Origin: Pseudomonas sp. URIL14HWK12:I12
Lineage (GTDB): Bacteria > Pseudomonadota > Gammaproteobacteria > Pseudomonadales > Pseudomonadaceae
Assembly: GCF_003097135.1 (NCBI RefSeq)
Contig: NZ_QEQL01000001.1
Location: 744,001 to 808,000 of the forward strand
Direction of reading: 5' to 3'
DNA: 64,000 nt
The notes beneath the pieces are model-generated. The model was not told the DNA's origin, made no database searches, and saw nothing but the letters and a program-made list of their open reading frames with translations. The position numbers were made by a program, and so were the translations under genes. Of the stretch, positions 43,808 through 51,547 are shown piece by piece. Within the stretch, counting starts at the first letter, position 1. Every line of letters begins with the position of its first letter.

Positions 43808-44607
43808 TTGATCGATTCCCGAGTGTTGCTGATATGGCGGCGGATGACAGGCAGTTGTTTGCGCAGTGCGCGGTCGACGATCCCCGGCAGCATGCCGTTC
43901 AGGCGTACCAGAAGTTTTTCCGGCCAGCCCAGGTACAGTTCGCTGCGCTCTGCCTGCACGGCCTGCAGCACGGCGCGGGCGACATCGGCGGGGTCGTCCA
44001 TGCCGACCTTCAGCGCCTGGTTAAGCGCGGTGGCTGCCTGGCCGTTCATACTGGTGCGGGTGGCTCGCGGTGCGGCATAGAGCACATTCACCGACGTGTC
44101 GGCGAGCTCGCGGCGCAGCGCTTCGGAGAACCCGCGCAAGGCGAATTTGCTCGCACAATACGTGGCGTAGCCGGGGTAACCGATCGAGCCAAAGGTCGAG
44201 CCTACATTGACCACCAGTGCCCTGGGCTGGGCCCGCAACAGCGGCAGGCAGGCGCGAGTCAGTTGCACCGGGGCCTTGAGGTTGATGTCCAGCAACTCAT
44301 CCAGGGCCTGCTCGTCCAACTGGTCCAGCAGCGCGAAGCGGTTCACCCCAGCGGCATTGATCAGCACGTTGACGTTGCCCATTTCGCGGGCGCGTGCCAC
44401 GACCTGCTCCCGCCCCTGCCGGGCCAGCAGGTCAGCGGCCTGCCAGTGCAAGCGCTGCGGGTATCGGTTCATCAACCCGGCCAGCTTGCCCATCTGCCGG
44501 CTGACCGCCAGCACCTGAGCACCGGCAGCGCACAGCTGCTCGGCCAGTTCCAGGCCAATGCCGCCACTGGCACCGGTCAGCACCACCACCGATTCAGACA
44601 ACCGCAT
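43804..44607 (-). CDS. SDR oxidoreductase of the acyl-metabolite operon
   Basis: A 267-residue classical SDR. The NAD(P) motif is TGASGGIGLELAEQL, NxAG is INAAGVNRF, the catalytic Ser is in NVGSTFGS, and YxxxK is YCASK. The C-terminal extension (LYLGWPEKLLVRLNGMLPG) is typical of lipid- or acyl-linked SDRs with a hydrophobic tail. The start at 44607 (MRLSESVVVLTG) overlaps the preceding di-iron oxidase gene by 14 nt. It presumably reduces or oxidises an intermediate made by the ligase and oxidase (inference). Confidence 0.9.
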   Translation of the reverse strand: MRLSESVVVLTGASGGIGLELAEQLCAAGAQVLAVSRQMGKLAGLMNRYPQRLHWQAADLLARQGREQVVARAREMGNVNVLINAAGVNRFALLDQLDEQALDELLDINLKAPVQLTRACLPLLRAQPRALVVNVGSTFGSIGYPGYATYCASKFALRGFSEALRRELADTSVNVLYAAPRATRTSMNGQAATALNQALKVGMDDPADVARAVLQAVQAERSELYLGWPEKLLVRLNGMLPGIVDRALRKQLPVIRRHISNTRESIK

Positions 44608-45274
44608 GGCGAGCCTCCTGCGTGGCAGCAAGCGGCAGGCCCTGGAACATTTCGGTGTAGAGCCGGTAGACCATCTGCGAAGCCCGAATCACGGCCTGCT
44701 GGTCTTCGGGATCATCCAGGCGGTCCATCAATTGCTTGTAGGTGACCATATGATCCTGGTCGAGCGCACCGTGCGAGCTCAGGTAGCTGAAGGCCGTGCC
44801 AGGCAGCGCCAGGCTGCTTTGCAGCGTACCTGCTGCCTGGGTGGCCAAGGCGATGCTGGTGCCTTCAAGCACATTGACCATGCCGAACAAGCCCACCGGG
44901 TTGCCGCGGGCGATCAGGTCGTAGAGGTAAGCCACCATCAGCTCGATCGATGGCGACGGCCGGCCATCGCGTACGCCCTCCCAGTCGCCGCCGCAGGCTT
45001 TGATGTCGTTGAGGATCCACTGCTCGTGGCCATATTCCTCCTCGATGTATTCGCATACCGCGCCCCGCAGCCATTCCAGGCGAGAGGGCAAACGTGCGCC
45101 ACAAGCCATCATCAGCGGCACTGTATGGCGCACATGGTGGTAGGCCTGGGTGAGAAAGGCCACGTAGCTGGCCAGGCTGGCCTTACCGGAAAGCGCCTCG
45201 CGGATCACCGGCACGGCGAACAGCGCCTGGCGCTGCGAGGCGGTTTGTGTTTGCAACGTATCGAAAAAAGACAT
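44594..45274 (-). CDS. TenA/PqqC-fold haem-oxygenase-like di-iron oxidase
   Basis: A 226-residue all-helical protein. Residues fit the di-iron ligand pattern of haem-oxygenase-like oxidases such as UndA: E80 and H83 in IEEEYGHEQW, central E137 in VNVLEGTSIA, and H168/D172/H175 in SHGALDQDHM, with extra His at 46, 47 and 50. UndA-type enzymes use O2 to decarboxylate or desaturate fatty acids; others in the fold N-oxygenate or cleave C-C bonds. It is probably not a thiaminase, because those lack this carboxylate/histidine set. ATG 45274 has GAGG at 6 nt. It follows the ligase gene, so an activated acyl substrate is plausible. Confidence 0.83.
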   Translation of the reverse strand: MSFFDTLQTQTASQRQALFAVPVIREALSGKASLASYVAFLTQAYHHVRHTVPLMMACGARLPSRLEWLRGAVCEYIEEEYGHEQWILNDIKACGGDWEGVRDGRPSPSIELMVAYLYDLIARGNPVGLFGMVNVLEGTSIALATQAAGTLQSSLALPGTAFSYLSSHGALDQDHMVTYKQLMDRLDDPEDQQAVIRASQMVYRLYTEMFQGLPLAATQEARHAVV

Positions 45275-45282
45275 GGTGAGCC

Positions 45283-46758
45283 TCACAGGGGAATGTCGGA
45301 CAAAAGGGTCTGGTAACGCTCAAGGATGGCCTCGCGGCGCGGGCGCCCGTTGGCCGTAAGGGTGCCCTCCGAGGTGTTCAGGGGTGCGGGCAACCGGCGC
45401 CAGGCATGCACCCGGGCGTAATCAGGAAGGTGCGCGTTGCACTGCTGCACAGCCTGCTCGATAGCCTCATCGTTGGTGTCAGGGCTCAAGGGCCAGAGCA
45501 AGGCGAGGTTGCCCGGCAAGCCTTCGCCGTGCACGAAGGCTTGCCCGATCGTGCCTCGCTGGGTGAGCTCGGCTTCAACCCAGTCCGGGTTCACGTTACG
45601 CCCGAAGCTGGTGATGAATTGGTGCTTCTTGCGCCCGTTCAGGTAGAGATAGCCGTCTTGGTCCAGGTAGCCCAGATCACCGGTTGCCCACCAGCGCTGG
45701 GTCATCGGCGCCTCTTCCAGGTAACCCAGCAAAGCGCTGCCCGCCACCAACACCTCGCCATCGTCGGCGATACGCACTTCGACATGGGGCAAGGGCTTGC
45801 CGACACTACCTGGGCGCGTTGCCCCGGGCCGGTTGAGGGCCACCACCGAGGCACATTCGGACAGCCCGTAACCCTCGAACACAGGAAGGCCTACCGCATC
45901 GGCCCGTGCCAGTAACGCCGGTGAAACCCGCGCGCCGCCCACCGCCACGAAACGCAGCGCACCTACGGGCATCAAACCCCGTTCGATGGCCGTTACCAGC
46001 CCCATCAGCAACTGCGGCACCAGGATCAAGCTCTGCGCGCCACTGAGGGCAATCGCCCCCAGCAAGCGCTTGAAGTCCACCTGGCTGGCACCGCCCATGC
46101 CCAGTTGCTGCTGAGGGTAGAGTTGCACGCAGGCGCCCGCCATCAGCGCGGCGTAAACCCCGAGGTTCTCCAACAGCACGCCCAGTGGCAGCACCGCCAG
46201 GTAGCGCTGTGGCGCGACCGGCCTGCTCGCCGCTTCCAACTCATGGGCCACACGCAACATGGCTTGCGCGCTCAAGCACACCCCTTTAGGGGCGGCGGTG
46301 CTGCCGGAGGTGTAGGTGACCTTGGCGGTGCCCGCCGGGAGCGCCGAAGCGGCCGTGGCTGCGGTTTCACGCCGCCAAAAGCCGTCGGCTGCCGGCGGCG
46401 TGAAACCCAGCTCAGCCAGCGGCCCGGCCCACTGCGCCTCACTCAGCACCACTGTCACGCCGCTCTGCCTCAGGCAATGCTGGAACTGCGTGGTGCTGAA
46501 AAACGGCGGCACGATTACACAGGGCCGCTCGGCCAGCAGCGCTGCCAGGTCCCAGAACAGCGCCTGCGGGCCGTTGTCCAGCGCCAGGGCAACGGTGCCC
46601 GCGGGCAAGGCGTGCAGATGGGCTACGCGGCTTTCGACCTCCTCGAGCAACTGCCCGTAGGTAAAACGCTGCGTGGCTCCCTGAACGGCCAGCGCCTCAG
46701 GCCGGGCCTGAGCATGCAGGCGCAGCAACGTATAAAAGGTGTTGGCCTCATGCGGCAT
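45283..46758 (-). CDS. AMP-binding acyl-adenylating enzyme (ANL family)
   Basis: A 491-residue ANL-family enzyme. The ATP/phosphate motif is YTSGSTAAPKG (149-159), A5 is GYGLSECAS, the A7-A8 region is ATGDLGYLDQDGY and YLNGRKKHQFITSFGRNVNP. The final lysine motif (A10), usually GK, reads as TANGRPRREAI, i.e. Arg472 where Lys is expected. It should activate a fatty or other carboxylic acid as an adenylate, perhaps passing it to CoA, an ACP or the GNAT-like partner encoded upstream. The start 46758 overlaps the preceding gene by 11 nt and has GAGGAGG upstream. Confidence 0.9.
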   Translation of the reverse strand: MPHEANTFYTLLRLHAQARPEALAVQGATQRFTYGQLLEEVESRVAHLHALPAGTVALALDNGPQALFWDLAALLAERPCVIVPPFFSTTQFQHCLRQSGVTVVLSEAQWAGPLAELGFTPPAADGFWRRETAATAASALPAGTAKVTYTSGSTAAPKGVCLSAQAMLRVAHELEAASRPVAPQRYLAVLPLGVLLENLGVYAALMAGACVQLYPQQQLGMGGASQVDFKRLLGAIALSGAQSLILVPQLLMGLVTAIERGLMPVGALRFVAVGGARVSPALLARADAVGLPVFEGYGLSECASVVALNRPGATRPGSVGKPLPHVEVRIADDGEVLVAGSALLGYLEEAPMTQRWWATGDLGYLDQDGYLYLNGRKKHQFITSFGRNVNPDWVEAELTQRGTIGQAFVHGEGLPGNLALLWPLSPDTNDEAIEQAVQQCNAHLPDYARVHAWRRLPAPLNTSEGTLTANGRPRREAILERYQTLLSDIPL

Positions 46759-47425
46759 GGCCTACCTCCTCAACCGTGTCGAGAAACCCCAGGCGTTGGA
46801 ACACCCCCGCACGGGTCAGCGCATCGAAGCCATGGCCGATGTTGCCGGCGAACACCTGCGGGCGATGCTGGTAGTAGGTCCCCCACTGATCGACCTGGCC
46901 TTGAAGGCGATCTGGGTCGGCCACTGCAAGCACCGTAGGCATGAGCCCAAGGCGTTGAAAGCTGTTGATCAGCGTTGCTGCGCCGGTGAACGCCACCCAT
47001 TTGAAACCTCGGTTGGCCAGCAACCAGGTTACGGCGATGATCATCAGCCGAGCGCTGCCGGCGCTGTGCGAGGCCAGGTTGCCCACCTCCACCATGGTCG
47101 ACCGGTTCAACTCAATGCCTGCCACCTGCGAAACGGCAGCCTCCAGCGGGGCGTCCAGGTAACGCTCCAGAAACAGCGGGCCATCACTGGCGGGCCGCAT
47201 GCCGGCAGCCGCGGTGAGGCGGCCACCGCTGTCATGAAGAGCCAGCAGCTCGGGCAGGTAGTGCTGCACGTCGGCCTGGTGGGCGCTGGCAAAACAGTGG
47301 TGGATGAAACGCTCCACCGCCTCTCGGCCCTCATCCCCTTCCAACTGCAGGGTCAATTGGGCGTGATGGCCGGCGTGAGAGCCGATGCGGATCGGCAACA
47401 ATGTGCTCCAGAGGCGTTGAGTCAT
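46748..47425 (-). CDS. thermostable hemolysin family (GNAT-like) protein
   Basis: A 225-residue protein of the thermostable hemolysin family, a divergent GNAT-fold group that includes the region TMVEVGNLASHSAGSARLMI and the helix-strand pattern GFKWVAFTGAATLINSFQRLG. GNAT relatives transfer acyl groups, and LuxI-type acyl-homoserine lactone synthases share the fold. Despite its name there is no pore-forming toxin architecture. As the first gene of an operon with an acyl-adenylating enzyme and an oxidase, an acyltransferase role is more likely than haemolysis (inference). Confidence 0.85.
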   Translation of the reverse strand: MTQRLWSTLLPIRIGSHAGHHAQLTLQLEGDEGREAVERFIHHCFASAHQADVQHYLPELLALHDSGGRLTAAAGMRPASDGPLFLERYLDAPLEAAVSQVAGIELNRSTMVEVGNLASHSAGSARLMIIAVTWLLANRGFKWVAFTGAATLINSFQRLGLMPTVLAVADPDRLQGQVDQWGTYYQHRPQVFAGNIGHGFDALTRAGVFQRLGFLDTVEEVGHAA

Positions 47426-47470
47426 AGGTTAGGCCCGCGGTTAGGTTCGACGGGGGTGATGATGGGGCGC

Positions 47471-47491
47471 GAATCTGAAGGGAATCTGAAG
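47471..47491 (-). promoter_or_regulatory. direct repeat resembling a PmrA/QseB box
   Basis: On the minus strand the repeat CTTCAGATTCCCTTCAGATT (plus one more C) gives CTTCA-N6-CTTCA, two identical 10-bp units 11 bp apart, ending 46 nt before the first gene of the seven-gene operon. PmrA/QseB-family response regulators bind CTTAA-type half-sites with the same period. The operon encodes such a regulator. Confidence 0.6.
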
Positions 47492-47603
47492 TGGTACAGC
47501 GGCGCGGGTCAGCACCCAGGAAGGCCGAGCGCGAGACGGGACTGTCGCGTGCAGGCACACGCGGCAACCTGAGGGAAACAGCTTTTATGCAAAAGGGCAT
47601 GCT

Positions 47604-47628
47604 GCCCTGGCCCCTCAGCAGCCAGGGC
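47604..47628 (-). terminator. hairpin after the RTX/epimerase-like gene
   Basis: GCCCTGG-N11-CCAGGGC forms a 7-bp stem just downstream of the RTX gene stop (minus strand), with CCCTTTT about 7 nt beyond. It would separate the RTX gene from the acyl-metabolite operon. Confidence 0.5.
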
Positions 47629-47637
47629 GCTGCGCCA

Positions 47638-50193
47638 TCACACCGAGGCTAGGCCAGCATGGCTTTGCCCTAATACCTCCACCGCGACCTCATGATGCGG
47701 TTGGGCAAAGATGAAGCGCTGCTCGCTCAAGGCCGTTACCTGATCGCCGGCCAGCGTGACCTGGAACGAACGCCCTTGATCGTCGACAGTGAAGTCGCGC
47801 AGGTAAGTACGGTCCAGCGATGCGTTGTAGCTCACGTTCAAGGTGCCGCCGGTGCCGTCTCCCAGGCCGGTGTAACCCAAGCCTTTTACATCCAGAGTGT
47901 CCCAGGCCGCACTGAAGTCGGTGATCAGGTCAGCATGGCTGGCGGTGGCGGTGCGGTAGCTGTCCTCGAGGCGTTCGAAGATGAAAATGTCATCGCCGCT
48001 GCCACCTGTCAGGCGATCAGCGCCCAGGCCGCCGATTATCCGATCGGTATTGGCCCCGCCGTCAATGCGGTCGCTACCGGCCCCGCCGTAGAGAAAATCG
48101 CGGTTATGGGTGCCCACCAGCACATCGTTGCCCGTGGTGCCCTGCTGGGTCAGGGTATAGGGCGGCAGGCTGGTCACCACCTGGGCCGGTTCGCCCAGCA
48201 CGAAATCGATGCCGCCTCGTTGCAGGCCGGCGAGGTGGTTTCCGGCCAGGGCAACTTCGAAATGGCTACCCTGGCCATCCTGCTCAGTGGAGTACAACCG
48301 CGTGAGGTCGGTGGTGCTGTCGTAACTGAGTTTCAGGGTAGTGCCGCGGCCATCGCCCAGCCCGGTGAAACCCAAAGCACTTACGTCGATACGATCAAAG
48401 GCGTTCTGGTCGAAATCGGTGATCAGTTCGCGGCCCTGGGCGCTGCCATTGGCGGTGACCACGCTGTCGCCCAGCGCACTGAAGATGAAGGTATCGGCAC
48501 CTGAGCCACCGCTCAACCGGTCACCGCCGGCGCCCCCGTCGAGGCGGTCATCGCTGCCTAGCCCCGCCAGGCTATCGCGCCCCGCGCCGCCGATGAGTGT
48601 TTCTTCCCCGTGGGTGGTGCCCTTGAGTGAGTCCGCACTGTCAGTGCCTCGGACCAAGGCCTGGAAATTGGCCGCTGTGAGCAGGCCTCGGTAATCCCCC
48701 TGCAGGGCAATCTCGAACCGATGGCCTTGCGCGTCAGCATCGTAGCTTTTGAGGTACGTGACGCCTGTGGCGGCGTTGTATGCCAGGGCCAGGGTGCCGT
48801 CATGGCCGTCGCCCAGGCCGCTGAAACCGAGGCTCGCCACGTCGAACTTGTCTTTGGAAACATTGAAATCGACGATGCGGTCGGCGTGGCTGGTGGTAGC
48901 GTCACGGTAGCTGTCATCGACAGAGGTGTACCTGAACACCGTGCTCGAATGCTGGAAAAAGGGGCTGGTAGAGGTGCCTCCCAGGGTATCTACACCAGTG
49001 CCACCCACTACAACCGAATTGCCTACACCCGGATAGATCCTGTCGTTACCCTCACCGCCGTAGATCACCCGATCATTGAATTCCAGGCCGTAGCCAATGT
49101 AGTCATCGCCCGGGGTGCCCGTGGTGAAAATGGTTGATTCATTGGCCAGCAGCACACTGTCAGGGCCGTTCAGCAACGGCGGCGGCAGGCTGGCGCCGAT
49201 GACGTTCGACTCCACCCGAGTGCCATTACTCGCACCGGTTTCGATCACCGTAGGGCCCAGCTCGCGGTTGTCACCCAGGCGCTGATCGTAAAAATGGTTG
49301 CCGCGGATCACGCTGTCGGTGCTGCCATGCAGCTCGATACTGGGCGTTCCGCCATCGTAGCCGGTTGCTTGGAAGGAGCTGTCGACCAATTCCGTACCTT
49401 GCGCGCCATCGGCTTTGAAGGCAGCTCCGCCGGCGTGATTGGAGAACGCGAATTGCTCCAGGTAAGCGTGGTCGGTGCCCTGCACCAGCACGCCGTTCTG
49501 GCGGTTCGAACTGACCTGGCCCGAAATGAGGCTGGCCGAGTGCCCGGCGGCGTCGCCCATGAGGACGATGCCATTGCCCAGGTTCGACGAGCTCACCATG
49601 TCCTGCACGGTCAGAGGCCCGATAACGGTCAAGCCGTTACCGCCATTGCCGTCGGTGAAAAAGTCGGCCATCCGGCTGTCCACCAGCCCCGAGGCGATGA
49701 TTCCATCAAGGCCGTTATCGCTGATGAACGCACCACGCAAGCTCAGCTGGCTGCTGTCACCGCGCAGGTCGAGCCCATAGCCTGAGGCATTGCTGACGTT
49801 CACATGGTCCAGCACCACACCCGTGCTGTCGCCCAACACCCAGCCGCTGGTCTGCCCGGTGGTGTGGCTGCGGTTGCCATCGAGGTTGAGTGACCGAACG
49901 CCGGTGTTGTCGCCCACGCTGCGGATGAGCGCGTCGGTATCGGCTGAGCCGTTGGCCAGCTTGAGTGTGGCGGGCGAGTCGTAGCCTCCGGGCCCCTCAA
50001 GCACCACATTCGCCTTGAGCGATAGCGCCGCACCCCCGGCTTGGGCGGCGATAGTGTAGGTCCCGCCTTCCAGAGCGACGATCCCGCCCCCTGCCGCCGA
50101 AGCCGCGTCGATAGCCGCCTGGATCGCCTGGGTGTCATCGGTGGCCCCATCGCCGACCGCGCCATAGTCTTTCACATTGAAGGTGGTTGCCAT
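47638..50193 (-). CDS. mannuronan-C5-epimerase-like beta-helix/RTX protein
   Basis: An 851-residue protein. Residues 1-~330 form a right-handed beta-helix similar to AlgE A-modules (FNVKDYGAVGDGATDDTQAI, SLNLDGNRSHTTGQTSGW, ISDNGLDGIIAS). In AlgE enzymes the catalytic YG.DPHE region has Tyr, Asp and His, with a Lys nearby in NTSGK. Here it reads YGLDLRG (Y139, D142, R144), and Q114 stands at the Lys position, so epimerase activity is doubtful. The C-terminal ~500 residues hold three RTX/serralysin-like modules (GGAGRDSLAG, GGSGADTFIF, GGAGSDRIDG). Predicted type I secreted. AAGGA lies 9 nt before ATG. Confidence 0.88.
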   Translation of the reverse strand: MATTFNVKDYGAVGDGATDDTQAIQAAIDAASAAGGGIVALEGGTYTIAAQAGGAALSLKANVVLEGPGGYDSPATLKLANGSADTDALIRSVGDNTGVRSLNLDGNRSHTTGQTSGWVLGDSTGVVLDHVNVSNASGYGLDLRGDSSQLSLRGAFISDNGLDGIIASGLVDSRMADFFTDGNGGNGLTVIGPLTVQDMVSSSNLGNGIVLMGDAAGHSASLISGQVSSNRQNGVLVQGTDHAYLEQFAFSNHAGGAAFKADGAQGTELVDSSFQATGYDGGTPSIELHGSTDSVIRGNHFYDQRLGDNRELGPTVIETGASNGTRVESNVIGASLPPPLLNGPDSVLLANESTIFTTGTPGDDYIGYGLEFNDRVIYGGEGNDRIYPGVGNSVVVGGTGVDTLGGTSTSPFFQHSSTVFRYTSVDDSYRDATTSHADRIVDFNVSKDKFDVASLGFSGLGDGHDGTLALAYNAATGVTYLKSYDADAQGHRFEIALQGDYRGLLTAANFQALVRGTDSADSLKGTTHGEETLIGGAGRDSLAGLGSDDRLDGGAGGDRLSGGSGADTFIFSALGDSVVTANGSAQGRELITDFDQNAFDRIDVSALGFTGLGDGRGTTLKLSYDSTTDLTRLYSTEQDGQGSHFEVALAGNHLAGLQRGGIDFVLGEPAQVVTSLPPYTLTQQGTTGNDVLVGTHNRDFLYGGAGSDRIDGGANTDRIIGGLGADRLTGGSGDDIFIFERLEDSYRTATASHADLITDFSAAWDTLDVKGLGYTGLGDGTGGTLNVSYNASLDRTYLRDFTVDDQGRSFQVTLAGDQVTALSEQRFIFAQPHHEVAVEVLGQSHAGLASV

Positions 50194-50228
50194 CGAGGGG
50201 TCCTTTATCGAGGTGAGGTCAGGTACGT

Positions 50229-50243
50229 ATCGATTGAATCGAT
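50229..50243. promoter_or_regulatory. 15-bp perfect palindrome between divergent genes
   Basis: ATCGATT-G-AATCGAT lies 36 nt upstream of the RTX/epimerase-like gene and ~180 nt before the MoxR-like gene. Its symmetry suggests a dimeric DNA-binding protein. No adjacent regulator encodes an obvious partner. Confidence 0.55.
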
Positions 50244-50425
50244 CCAGAGACCGGCAATAGGTTCTGCCAGGGTTGCCGGCCCGCCGCCCAAACGCCTTTC
50301 ACAAGCGATGGTCAGCATCTGAAAGTGATGAGGTGCCGCTCAAGCCATGCTTGCCCTCGCCGATAACCCCTTCCGTTCTACCCCGACTTCGCGCACGATT
50401 GCCCCCCGATTCAAGGAAGATGCCC

Positions 50426-51547
50426 ATGCCCTGCCCCCTGCACCACGCCGCCGCTCAAATCCGCCTGGCCGTGCGCGCCGCCACCGAGGGCCTGGTAGGC
50501 CGCGAGCAACTGGCCGAACTGATCATGCTGGCGGCAGTTGCCCAGGAGCACATCCTGGTGGTTGGCCCGCCCGGCACAGCCAAAAGTGCCGTGGTGCGCC
50601 GAGTGGCGCAGTGCATGGGCGGGCGTTATTTCGAATACCTGCTGGGGCGGTTCACCGAGCCTTCTGAACTGTTCGGCACGGTCGACTTGAATAAACTCCG
50701 CGAGGGTACGGTGGAAACCGACACGCGCGGCATGTTGCCCGAAGCCGATATCGTGTTCCTCGACGAGGTGTTCCTCGGGTCCACGGCCATCCTCAATACG
50801 CTGCTGGGTGTGCTCAACGAACGGCGTTTTCGCCGCGGCCATACGCAGGTGCACTGCCCGCTGCGAGTGTGCGTAGGTGCAGCCAATGGCCTGCCAGAGG
50901 ATGAATCGCTCGCCGCGTTTGGCGATCGTTTTCTGCTGCATCTTTTCGTCGACGCAGTGCCCGACAACCAGCTCGAAGCGATGCTCGCCGGCGGTTGGCA
51001 GTCCGAGCAGCGGCCGGTGCCACACCTGCTGGGCATGGCTGAGCTCGATACCCTCGGGCGAGCGCTCAAGGACGTCGACCTGGCGGGCGTACGCCCCGCC
51101 CTGGTCCAGGCGATCCGGCGTTTGCGCGAGGCCGGCATTCAGCTGTCGGACCGGCGCATCGTCAAGTCGCAGCGCCTGATCGCTGCCGCGGCGCTGCTGC
51201 GTGGGCAATTGCAGGCCAGCGAAGCTGATTTGTGGCCGCTGCTGTATGTGCTGCCCACGCGCGAGATCCAGCAGAACGGGCGCGAGCTGCTGCAGGCCCA
51301 GCTTGGCCAGTGCACCAACAGCCACCTGTTCAGCGCCGTCGAAGAGGCAACGCAGCAGCCGATGGCCCGCCTGCACCGCTTGCTCGAAACCGCCCAGGAT
51401 TACCTCGACCGCAGCGAGCCGCCAGCCAGCGCCCAGCTGGAGGCATTGCTGCGCGAGATAGATGCCAACTTCAACAGCCAGACCCTACCCGCCCCGCTGC
51501 ATGAAGTACGCGGGCGCGTCGCACAACTGCTGACGAGCCAGGCATGA
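50426..51547 (+). CDS. MoxR-type AAA+ ATPase of a MoxR-vWA-beta-propeller system
   Basis: A 373-residue AAA+ ATPase. Walker A is GPPGTAKS (47-54), Walker B is IVFLDE (109-114), sensor 1 lies in CVGAANGLPED, and the Arg-finger region in GDRFLLHLF. A helical C-terminal part (~255-373) follows. The start was set at 50426 (MPCPLHHAAA) because AAGGA lies 8 nt before it. It overlaps the next gene by 4 nt and begins a four-gene coupled operon. Resembles RavA/MoxR ATPases that work with vWA proteins. It likely remodels or loads the downstream beta-propeller proteins. Confidence 0.92.
   Translation: MPCPLHHAAAQIRLAVRAATEGLVGREQLAELIMLAAVAQEHILVVGPPGTAKSAVVRRVAQCMGGRYFEYLLGRFTEPSELFGTVDLNKLREGTVETDTRGMLPEADIVFLDEVFLGSTAILNTLLGVLNERRFRRGHTQVHCPLRVCVGAANGLPEDESLAAFGDRFLLHLFVDAVPDNQLEAMLAGGWQSEQRPVPHLLGMAELDTLGRALKDVDLAGVRPALVQAIRRLREAGIQLSDRRIVKSQRLIAAAALLRGQLQASEADLWPLLYVLPTREIQQNGRELLQAQLGQCTNSHLFSAVEEATQQPMARLHRLLETAQDYLDRSEPPASAQLEALLREIDANFNSQTLPAPLHEVRGRVAQLLTSQA

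Noticed and set aside
46748..47425. Pore-forming haemolysin
   Set aside because: The family name suggests it, but the sequence has a GNAT-like pattern and sits with acyl-metabolism enzymes; there is no secretion signal or amphipathic pore motif.
37980..50193. CRISPR array or tandem DNA repeat in the RTX genes
   Set aside because: Repeated bases reflect glycine-rich nonapeptide repeats in coding sequence, without regular spacers.
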